From assembly GCA_965245735.1 (NCBI GenBank), contig CBDFAX010000046.1, positions 1 through 7,504 on the forward strand: DNA of 7,504 nucleotides, written 5' to 3'. The position numbers and the translations under genes were made by a program. How positions within the stretch are numbered: the stretch's first letter is position 1; each line of letters starts with the position of its first letter. The notes beneath the pieces are model-generated. The model saw only the letters and a program-made list of their open reading frames with translations, had not been told where the DNA came from and did not search any database. Positions 1 through 6,396 of the stretch are shown here, piece after piece. Source of the stretch: Abiotrophia sp965245735 (GTDB lineage: Bacteria > Bacillota > Bacilli > Lactobacillales > Aerococcaceae).

Positions 1-2303
1 AAGATCCTAAATTAACCAAGGGCATGGTCAAACGGGAAGTGGTTCAAGTCATTACGCCTGGGACCCTAATTGAAGAAGAAGCCCTTGAAGTTAAGGAGAA
101 TAACTACCTAGTAGCCTTGCGCCAGGAAGGCCAGACCTTCTACTTGGCGGCTATTGATGTCTCCACTGGGGAAATCAAAGTCACCCAGACACCAAGACAA
201 GCCCAGCTCTTTAGTGAGCTCTATGCCCTCAAACCAAGCGAGATAGTAGTCGATAGCAGTCTGGATACCGAGCTCAAAGACCAAATTATCCAACAATTGG
301 CCATTTATCTGTCTAGCTTTGACCTGACCGACCAGACGGAAGTTGGGACCCAGTGGGTGCTAGACCAAGCCAGCCCTCAAGAAGCCAGCCTCTTGAATCT
401 ACTCTTGGCCTATCTTTACAGCATTCAAAAACAAGCTCTAGGTCATTTGCAGCCCGTCGTCCGCTATGCTTTAGCCGATTATCTGCAGATGAATCATTTT
501 GCTAAAAGTCAGTTGGAATTAACCAAGTCCCTCAGAACAGGGCGTAAGAAGGGTAGCCTGCTCTGGCTGATTGATCATACCAAGACGGCCATGGGTGGCC
601 GCATGCTGCATCAGTGGCTAGAAAAGCCCCTGATTGATGAAGGCGTGTTGCGCCAGCGTCACCAACAGGTGGCCCAACTCATGTCGACCTACTTTGAACG
701 TTTAGACCTGATTGCGGCTTTTGAGACTGTCTATGACTTGGAGCGCCTGGTGACGCGGATTAGTCTGGGGACTGCCAATGCTCGTGACGTGGACCATCTG
801 CGCCAATCCCTTGGTCAGATTCCGCATATTAACCGAATTTTAGACGGACTTAATGCTAGCCAGAATCAGGTGCTATTTGAGCGCTTGCCGGATTTTCAGG
901 AGCTCTATCAGCTCATTGACACAGTTTTAGCGGATGAACCACCAATATCAGTGACCGAGGGCAATATTATTCGGCCGGGCTACCATCAGGAATTGGACCA
1001 ATACCGGGATGCCTTGGCTAATGGCCACCAATGGTTAGCAGAATTACAGCAACGTGAACGCGAGAGAACGGGGCTTAAAACCCTCAAAGTCGGCTACAAC
1101 AAGGTCTTTGGCTATTACATTGAAATGAGCCGCCTCCAATCTGCCAACTTTGATGATCCGCGCTATATCCGCAAGCAAACCCTCAGTAATGCAGAGCGGT
1201 TTATTACAGAGGAACTCAAGCAACTTGAGACCACCATCCTGGGTGCTCAAGAAAAGGCAACCCAGCTAGAATACCAACTCTTCACCGAACTACGCCAAGC
1301 CATTGCGGCTTATACAGGTCAGTTACAGGCCTTGGCCAGCCAGATTGCCAGCCTAGATGTCCTAGCTAACTTTGCCAGTCTAAGTGAGCGGGAAGATTAC
1401 TGCCAGCCAGAATTGGTGGCAGAAGCCAAGCATTTCCAACTGGAGGCTAGCCGCCATCCAGCCCTAGAAAAATTAATCGGTAAGGCGGCTTTTGTGCCCA
1501 ATGACTTTGTCCTCTTACCGGACCAGCCTCTGCTGCTTTTAACGGGTCCTAACATGTCAGGGAAGAGCACCTATATGCGGCAGATTGCCTTCTGCGTTAT
1601 TCTCAACCAGATTGGCTGTTTTGTGCCAGCCAAGTCGGCCAAGCTGCCAATTGTCGATAAGATTTTCACCCGGATTGGGGCTTCCGATGATATTTCCAGT
1701 GGTCAGTCGACCTTCATGGTGGAAATGATGGAGACCAATGTCGCCCTGCGCGAAGCAACACCACGTTCGCTCCTGCTCTTCGACGAAATCGGGCGGGGGA
1801 CAGCCACCTTCGATGGCATGGCCCTTGCCGAAGCCATTCTTTATTACCTGGCTCAAGAAGTGCAAGCCGCTACCGTCTTCTCCACCCACTACCATGAATT
1901 GACTGATTTATCGACTAAATTACCAGTCTTACGCAATATTCATGTGGGTGCCACCGAGCAAGATGGCCAAGTGGTTTTCCTACATAAGATTTTGGAAGGA
2001 GCCGCCGACAAGAGTTACGGGATTCATGTCGCCAAACTAGCAGGCCTGCCACAAGCTCTATTGGTTCAAAGCCAGGAAGTCTTGCAGGAATTGGAGTCTA
2101 ATAGCCAATGGCTGAGACGCCAAGAACCAGAAAGTGACGGCCAGCTTTCCCTCTTCGACCTGCCGGCGACTAAGCCTTCGCCTAAGGTTTTGAGAGAAGA
2201 CCAAGAGCGAGTGCTCAAGCAATTGGCTGATTTGGACATTAACCAATTAACACCACTCCAGGCCTTAGAAGGCCTAGCAGCCATGCAAGATCAATTAAAG
2301 TAA
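1..2303 (+). CDS. mutS: DNA mismatch repair protein MutS, 5'-truncated by the window edge
   Basis: MutS binds mismatches and small loops as a dimer and recruits MutL in an ATP-dependent way. The frame is open to the left edge: codons from position 3 read D-P-K-L-T-K-G before the ATG at 24, matching the conserved segment that precedes the KREVVQ-ITPGT motif about 100 residues into MutS. The ATG at 24 is therefore internal, and the Phe-X-Glu mismatch-reading motif lies outside the window. Counting Met24 as residue 1, visible landmarks are core motif GYNKVFGYY (357-365), Walker A GPNMSGKST (508-516), signature-like SSGQS (558-562), Walker B ending in D587-E588 followed by GRGTATFDG, and STHYHEL (620-626). 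Near the C-terminus QLSLF (707-711) is a canonical sliding-clamp-binding pentapeptide, followed by the usual small C-terminal helical segment. The 766 visible codons plus about 100 missing ones give a normal full length near 860. No frameshift is seen. It is the first visible gene of the block. Confidence 0.98.
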   Translation, partial: DPKLTKGMVKREVVQVITPGTLIEEEALEVKENNYLVALRQEGQTFYLAAIDVSTGEIKVTQTPRQAQLFSELYALKPSEIVVDSSLDTELKDQIIQQLAIYLSSFDLTDQTEVGTQWVLDQASPQEASLLNLLLAYLYSIQKQALGHLQPVVRYALADYLQMNHFAKSQLELTKSLRTGRKKGSLLWLIDHTKTAMGGRMLHQWLEKPLIDEGVLRQRHQQVAQLMSTYFERLDLIAAFETVYDLERLVTRISLGTANARDVDHLRQSLGQIPHINRILDGLNASQNQVLFERLPDFQELYQLIDTVLADEPPISVTEGNIIRPGYHQELDQYRDALANGHQWLAELQQRERERTGLKTLKVGYNKVFGYYIEMSRLQSANFDDPRYIRKQTLSNAERFITEELKQLETTILGAQEKATQLEYQLFTELRQAIAAYTGQLQALASQIASLDVLANFASLSEREDYCQPELVAEAKHFQLEASRHPALEKLIGKAAFVPNDFVLLPDQPLLLLTGPNMSGKSTYMRQIAFCVILNQIGCFVPAKSAKLPIVDKIFTRIGASDDISSGQSTFMVEMMETNVALREATPRSLLLFDEIGRGTATFDGMALAEAILYYLAQEVQAATVFSTHYHELTDLSTKLPVLRNIHVGATEQDGQVVFLHKILEGAADKSYGIHVAKLAGLPQALLVQSQEVLQELESNSQWLRRQEPESDGQLSLFDLPATKPSPKVLREDQERVLKQLADLDINQLTPLQALEGLAAMQDQLK

Positions 2304-2322
2304 GTTCTAAGAAGTTATTGAA

Positions 2323-2330
2323 AGGGGGGA
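2323..2330 (+). promoter_or_regulatory. Ribosome binding site of mutL
   Basis: The purine run AGGGGGGA ends 4 bases before the ATG at 2335. It fixes the start and lies in the only appreciable gap (31 bases) between genes in the block. The run is G-rich rather than the textbook AGGAGG but should still pair with the 16S 3' end. Confidence 0.75.
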
Positions 2331-2334
2331 TTTC

Positions 2335-4317
2335 ATGGGCAAGATTCAACAAATGCCAGAAGCCTTGGCCAACCAGATAGCGGCCGGTGAAGTCGTGGAA
2401 CGTCCCGCTTCGGTCGTTAAGGAGCTAGTGGAAAATGCCATTGACGCAGGCGCCCAGACCATTCGGGTGGAACTGCGGGAAGCGGGGATTCAGCAAGTTA
2501 AGGTCATTGACGATGGGGAAGGCATGGATGCTGAAGATTTGGCCAAGGCTTTCTTACCTCACGCCACCAGTAAGCTCTATGATGTTCATGACCTCTTTCA
2601 AATCAAATCACTGGGTTTCCGGGGTGAAGCCCTAGCCAGTATTGGTTCTGTCGCTAAGGTCCGAGTAGAATCCATGCAGGCCGGAGCTAAAGCCGGTCAC
2701 TATATTGAGATTGCCGGTTCTCAGGTGCAAGCCCAGGGCATGACCAGTGCCCGCAAGGGAACGACCTTGACCGTAGATAGTCTCTTCTATAACACGCCAG
2801 CCCGTCTTAAGCATTTGAGTAGTCTGAAGACAGAACTCAAGCATAGCTTGAACTTTATTCAGGATATCGCCATGGCCTATCCCGACATTCGCTTCCACTT
2901 GGTAAATGACGGCCAAACGATCTTTCAGTCCTTCGGGACAGGGGACTTGCGCCAGACCATTGCTAATGTCTATCAACCGGCGCTAGCTCGTCAGCTCATA
3001 GCCATAGAATCGGAGAATCTAGACTTTAAGATTCGAGGCTATATCTCACCGCCTCAGTTGACCCGGACTTCCAAGCACTATATCCACTGGATGATCAATG
3101 GCCGGGCTGTTCGTTCCTATGCCTTGACTGAGCTCTTGCTACGAGCCTATGGCCGCCAACTCATGATTGGCCGCTATCCTTTGGCCGTCATTGCTATTGA
3201 ACTAGATCCTCGTCTAGTGGATGTCAATGTCCATCCAACCAAGCAAACCGTTCGGCTCAGCAAGGAAAACGAACTAGGTCAATTGCTGACCCAGGCGGTG
3301 GTAGACAGTCTAGCCAGCCTCAATCCTGTGCCCAATGCCCAGGTTCAAGAACTGGCAGGTGGTCGACTTTTCCATCAAACAAATCAAGCCAGCCCTCAAG
3401 GTCCACTAGCAAGCCAAGTCATGCCTCTGGACTTGGACGGTAAGGGGAATGAGCCGACATTTGACTCGGCTTATGACCAAGAAGGTGACTTAGCGACTAG
3501 CCAAGCCAACCGACCAAGTCAGCCAGCTCAATCAGCGCCAGTCAGCCAGGTGGCTGAAAACTTAGCGCCTGATTGGCAAGATAGCCAAGTGGAGCCAGTA
3601 AGCAAATTTGAGGAATCAGAGCCTAGCCCTAGTCAGCCGCTTGAAGCTGGGCCAGCGTCTGTTGACAGCCAAGAACCAAGTCAATCAAGTGTTAGTCAGG
3701 ACTTACGTCCATCCTTTGGTCACTTACGTTATGTCGGCCAGATTCATGGCACTTATTTGATTGCAGAGAGTCCAGAAGGCTTCTACCTGATTGACCAACA
3801 TGCGGCTCAAGAGCGGATTCGCTATGAGGCCTTTATGAAGCAGGAAATGGACACTAAGACCCAGCAAACCCTCTTGTTACCCTATCTCTTCCACTTTAGC
3901 CCAGCCGAGCTAGCAGGATTAGACCAGGTCTTACCAAGACTGGAAGAACTGGGCATTGTCTTAGAAGCCTTTGGACCTAAGACCTATCAATTGGCCTCTT
4001 ATCCAACTTGGCTAGAAGCCCATGAAGTAGAACAGACGGTGCGGGATCTGACTGAGCGCTTAGTCAAGCAACCGGATTTAAGCATTAATCAGATTAAGGA
4101 AGCAGCCCTGATTATGCAGTCCTGCCGTGGGGCTATTAAGGCCAACCACTACCTAGACGACAGTCAGGCCAGCTATCTCATTCAGGCCCTGGATGGTTTA
4201 GATGATCCTTTCCACTGTCCACATGGCCGACCAGTCTTTGTCCAAATTACCGACAAGACGCTAGAAAAACTATTCAAACGGATTCAAGATCCACATCAAG
4301 GAGGTCACCAATTATGA
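2335..4317 (+). CDS. mutL: DNA mismatch repair endonuclease MutL
   Basis: MutL is the ATP-regulated mediator of mismatch repair. In bacteria without MutH it nicks the nascent strand itself. The 660-residue product starts with a GHKL ATPase: E30 and N34 within KELVEN, DDGEGM (59-64) and GFRGEALASI (94-103). It then has the transducer domain and a long Gln/Ser/Pro-rich linker (about 340-455). The C-terminal dimerisation and nuclease domain carries DQHA-x2-E-x4-E (487-498), SCR (596-598, the ACR-motif position), CPHGRP (628-633) and FKR (647-649), so it should be a metal-dependent endonuclease. QTLLLP (511-516) sits where Bacillus MutL has its clamp-binding peptide. The length is slightly above the roughly 630 residues of Bacillus MutL, which the linker could explain. 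The ATG at 2335 is supported by a nearby Shine-Dalgarno sequence. The stop codon overlaps the msrB start by four bases. Confidence 0.98.
   Translation: MGKIQQMPEALANQIAAGEVVERPASVVKELVENAIDAGAQTIRVELREAGIQQVKVIDDGEGMDAEDLAKAFLPHATSKLYDVHDLFQIKSLGFRGEALASIGSVAKVRVESMQAGAKAGHYIEIAGSQVQAQGMTSARKGTTLTVDSLFYNTPARLKHLSSLKTELKHSLNFIQDIAMAYPDIRFHLVNDGQTIFQSFGTGDLRQTIANVYQPALARQLIAIESENLDFKIRGYISPPQLTRTSKHYIHWMINGRAVRSYALTELLLRAYGRQLMIGRYPLAVIAIELDPRLVDVNVHPTKQTVRLSKENELGQLLTQAVVDSLASLNPVPNAQVQELAGGRLFHQTNQASPQGPLASQVMPLDLDGKGNEPTFDSAYDQEGDLATSQANRPSQPAQSAPVSQVAENLAPDWQDSQVEPVSKFEESEPSPSQPLEAGPASVDSQEPSQSSVSQDLRPSFGHLRYVGQIHGTYLIAESPEGFYLIDQHAAQERIRYEAFMKQEMDTKTQQTLLLPYLFHFSPAELAGLDQVLPRLEELGIVLEAFGPKTYQLASYPTWLEAHEVEQTVRDLTERLVKQPDLSINQIKEAALIMQSCRGAIKANHYLDDSQASYLIQALDGLDDPFHCPHGRPVFVQITDKTLEKLFKRIQDPHQGGHQL
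3352..3705 (+). other. Disordered SQ-rich linker segment of MutL
   Basis: This part of mutL joins the ATPase half to the nuclease half. The encoded peptide is low-complexity, rich in Ser, Gln, Pro, Ala and acidic residues. It has about nine Ser-Gln dipeptides by my count and no hydrophobic core pattern. At DNA level short words such as AGTCAGCC and AGCCAAG recur (for example at 3517, 3540 and 3631), suggesting growth by slippage or local duplication. Boundaries are approximate. Linkers of this kind are normal in MutL and vary freely between species. Confidence 0.7.
4298..4305 (+). promoter_or_regulatory. Ribosome binding site of msrB inside the end of mutL
   Basis: A perfect AAGGAGGT lies 8 bases before the msrB ATG at 4314, within the last codons of mutL. 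Together with the ATGA overlap it points to efficient translation that may be coupled to mutL termination. Confidence 0.88.
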
Positions 4318-4751
4318 GTCAAGAACAGTATCAAGAAGCCATCAAGGGCTTAAATGAAATCCAATACAAGGTTACCCAAGAAAATGCCACCGAACGTCCT
4401 TTTAGTGGCGAATACGATGATTTCTATGAGAAGGGCATCTACGTGGACATTGTGAGTGGGGAGCCCCTCTTCTCAAGTGCTGCCAAGTATGACGCGGGCT
4501 GTGGCTGGCCAGCTTTCTCTAAGCCAATCCAAGCCTCTGAAATTGTCGAAAAAGAAGATGCCTCTCTGGCTCGGATGCGGACAGAAGTACGCTCTGCTAA
4601 GGCAGATTCCCATCTAGGTCATGTCTTTGGTGACGGACCTAAGGAACTAGGGGGCTTACGCTACTGCATCAATTCAGCAGCCCTACGCTTCATCCCTTAC
4701 GAAGAAATGGACCAAGCTGGCTATAGCGACTATAAACAATACGTGGAGTAA
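4314..4751 (+). CDS. msrB: Peptide-methionine (R)-S-oxide reductase MsrB
   Basis: MsrB reduces the R-epimer of methionine sulfoxide in proteins, with electrons normally supplied by thioredoxin, and acts in the cytosol. The 145-residue product is a complete single-domain SelR-type protein. It has the family opening (ERPFSGEY, then YVDIVSGEPLFSS), GCGWPAF with Cys63, DSHLGHVFGDGP with His100 and His103, and RYCINSAALRFIP with Cys118. By comparison with characterised MsrB proteins, Cys118 is the catalytic (sulfenic acid) cysteine and Cys63 the resolving one. These are the only two cysteines, so the two CxxC zinc-binding pairs of some MsrB proteins are absent, as is common in Firmicutes. There is no fused MsrA domain and no signal peptide. 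The start overlaps the mutL stop codon (ATGA), and ruvA begins 7 bases after the end. Lying between mutL and ruvA is not its usual setting as far as I know. Confidence 0.97.
   Translation: MSQEQYQEAIKGLNEIQYKVTQENATERPFSGEYDDFYEKGIYVDIVSGEPLFSSAAKYDAGCGWPAFSKPIQASEIVEKEDASLARMRTEVRSAKADSHLGHVFGDGPKELGGLRYCINSAALRFIPYEEMDQAGYSDYKQYVE
4743..4748 (+). promoter_or_regulatory. Ribosome binding site of ruvA overlapping the msrB end
   Basis: GTGGAG forms the last two sense codons of msrB and ends 10 bases before the ruvA ATG at 4759, with an A-rich stretch in between. It is a moderate match to the Shine-Dalgarno consensus and the only purine-rich candidate upstream, so ruvA translation probably depends partly on ribosomes finishing msrB. 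Confidence 0.55.
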
Positions 4752-4758
4752 AAAAATA

Positions 4759-5346
4759 ATGTATGAATTTATCCAAGGGGAGCTGGTCCAAATCCAGCCC
4801 CTTTATCTTGTCATTAGCGCAAATGGTGTGGGCTATCGCCTGCTCTGCGCCAATCCCTACCGTTGGCAGGGGGAATTGCACCAGCAAGTCCTCTGTCCGG
4901 TAGAATTAGTGGTCCGGGAAGACGCTATGACTCTCTATGGTTTCCGTGATCAGCAGGAGAAGCAACTCTTTAATACCTTGCTTAAGGTATCGGGTATCGG
5001 GCCTAAGAGTGCCTTATCCATCTTGGCCTTGGACGACCATGCGGGCTTAATTCAAGCCATTGATTCAGGGGACTCTACCTACCTGACCAAATTCCCAGGT
5101 GTGGGTAAGAAGACCGCCCAACAAATGATTTTAGACCTAAGCGGCAATCTGGATTTCCAAGCTCACGCGCAAACGCAAGCATCGGCTCCAGTCAGCCAAC
5201 AACATTTAGAAGAAGCCTTAGAAGCCCTGGCTGGCCTAGGCTATTCGGCCAAGGAAATCAAGAAGGTTGAAAAGCCACTACAAGAAGCTGGCCTGACTTC
5301 CACTCAGGAAATGCTGAGTGCAGCCTTCAAGTTATTAAGAAAGTAG
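4759..5346 (+). CDS. ruvA: Holliday junction branch migration complex subunit RuvA
   Basis: RuvA tetramers hold the four-way Holliday junction in an open square and load the RuvB motors on opposite arms. The 195-residue product has the standard three domains. The N-terminal OB-fold (about 1-63) starts MYEFIQGEL and includes the acidic pin residues E54-D55 in VREDAMTLYGF. The middle domain has two helix-hairpin-helix motifs, SGIGPKSA (78-85) and PGVGKKTA (113-120). A short Gln/Ala/Ser linker (about 132-147) is followed by the C-terminal domain III (about 148-195, including ALAGLGYSAKEIKK), which contacts RuvB. The length is typical of the family. It sits directly upstream of ruvB with a 13-base gap, the near-universal arrangement. 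No ruvC is present, consistent with Firmicutes, which use RecU as resolvase. Confidence 0.97.
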   Translation: MYEFIQGELVQIQPLYLVISANGVGYRLLCANPYRWQGELHQQVLCPVELVVREDAMTLYGFRDQQEKQLFNTLLKVSGIGPKSALSILALDDHAGLIQAIDSGDSTYLTKFPGVGKKTAQQMILDLSGNLDFQAHAQTQASAPVSQQHLEEALEALAGLGYSAKEIKKVEKPLQEAGLTSTQEMLSAAFKLLRK

Positions 5347-5354
5347 AGGAGGGG
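5347..5354 (+). promoter_or_regulatory. Ribosome binding site of ruvB
   Basis: AGGAGGGG begins directly after the ruvA stop codon (TAG, 5344-5346) and ends 5 bases before the ruvB ATG at 5360. It is a strong site that fixes the start. Confidence 0.88.
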
Positions 5355-5359
5355 CGACC

Positions 5360-6388
5360 ATGTCTCATGATGAACGTATACTGTCGGGTAACTGGCAGCC
5401 GGAAGATGAGGGGAATTTACTCAGTCTACGGCCTAGTCGCCTGTCTGAATACATTGGTCAGTCCAAAATCAAAGACGAAATAGCCATCTATATCCAAGCA
5501 GCCAAGCAACGAGAAGAGGCCCTGGACCATGTCTTGCTCTATGGGCCACCAGGTCTAGGTAAGACGACTATGGCCATGGTTATCGCCAATGAGATGGGGG
5601 TAGGTCTCCACACGACCAGTGGGCCCGCTATTGAGCGGTCGGGTGATTTATTGGCCTTGCTCAATGAATTAAGCCCAGGCGATATTCTCTTCATTGATGA
5701 AATTCACCGCCTACCTCGGGTCATCGAAGAAGTCCTCTATTCGGCCATGGAAGATTATTTTGTCGATATTATTATTGGCCAGGGACCTTCGGCTCACCCA
5801 GTCCACTTTGAGTTGCCTCCTTTTACCTTGATTGGGGCGACCACACGGGCAGGTTCCCTGTCCAAGCCTTTGCGGGATCGCTTCGGTATTGTCTCCCACA
5901 TGCAATTCTATACACCGAATGAATTGGCTCTGATTGTAGAACGATCAGCCGATGTCTTCGAGACGCGGATTGATTCTGAGGGGGCACGGGAAATCTCCTT
6001 GCGCAGCCGGGGGACGCCACGTATTGCCAACCGTATTCTCAAACGGGTACGCGACTTTGCCCAAGTTAAGGGCCAGGGCGTGGTTGACTTAAGGATGGCT
6101 CAAACCGCCTTAGAAGTCCTGGAAATCGACCAATATGGCTTGGATGCTATCGACCGTAAGATTCTCAGCTGTCTGATTGAGTTTTATGGTGGCGGGCCAG
6201 TAGGGCTTAATACCTTGGCCGTCAATATTGGTGAAGATACCGAAACCCTGGAAGATATGTACGAACCTTACTTGGTGCAGAATGGCTTCATTCAGCGGAC
6301 CCCACGGGGCAGACAGGCGACCGCCTTGGCCTATGAGCACCTAGGCTATGCCTATCCCAACCCAGATGATAGAGAGAAAGTAGAGTAA
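5360..6388 (+). CDS. ruvB: Holliday junction branch migration DNA helicase RuvB
   Basis: RuvB is the hexameric AAA+ motor that pulls DNA through the RuvA-bound junction during recombinational repair. In the 342-residue product the Walker A motif is GPPGLGKT (62-69), Walker B is LFIDEIH with D113-E114, sensor 1 lies in GATTRAG (159-165), arginine-finger candidates are R172 and R174 in PLRDRFG, and sensor 2 is GTPR (218-221). The C-terminal winged-helix domain contains GGGPVGLNTLA and the conserved ending GFIQRTPRGR. The length is typical. One odd point: the hairpin before sensor 1 reads SAHPVHFEL (144-152), where most RuvB proteins have an ARS-type sequence. The ATG at 5360 is chosen for its strong ribosome binding site; the 20-odd residues before SLRPSRLSEYIGQ form the usual variable N-terminus. 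queA begins 8 bases after the stop. Confidence 0.98.
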   Translation: MSHDERILSGNWQPEDEGNLLSLRPSRLSEYIGQSKIKDEIAIYIQAAKQREEALDHVLLYGPPGLGKTTMAMVIANEMGVGLHTTSGPAIERSGDLLALLNELSPGDILFIDEIHRLPRVIEEVLYSAMEDYFVDIIIGQGPSAHPVHFELPPFTLIGATTRAGSLSKPLRDRFGIVSHMQFYTPNELALIVERSADVFETRIDSEGAREISLRSRGTPRIANRILKRVRDFAQVKGQGVVDLRMAQTALEVLEIDQYGLDAIDRKILSCLIEFYGGGPVGLNTLAVNIGEDTETLEDMYEPYLVQNGFIQRTPRGRQATALAYEHLGYAYPNPDDREKVE

Positions 6389-6396
6389 AGCTAGAA

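Noticed and set aside
24..26. ATG at 24 as the mutS start
   Set aside because: The frame is open upstream and reads D-P-K-L-T-K-G, which matches the conserved MutS interior. No ribosome binding site precedes it, and the mismatch-binding domain would be missing.
1557..1895. Minus-strand open frame of 112 codons within mutS
   Set aside because: It lies opposite the conserved Walker A/B region, has no recognisable domain and shows no ribosome binding site I could see. It is a shadow of the strongly conserved plus-strand gene.
2632..2976. Minus-strand open frame of 114 codons within mutL
   Set aside because: It is fully antisense to the MutL ATPase domain with no family resemblance, so it is a frame shadow.
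4720..4758. Possible promoter before ruvA (TATAAA-like box at 4730-4735)
   Set aside because: There is no matching -35 element at the right distance, and the sequence is explained by msrB codons.
5188..5198. CCAGTCAGCCA shared by the MutL linker (3538-3548) and the RuvA linker, both encoding A-P-V-S-Q
   Set aside because: Eleven bases in two low-complexity linkers with the same codon bias is plausible coincidence, with no longer homology around it.
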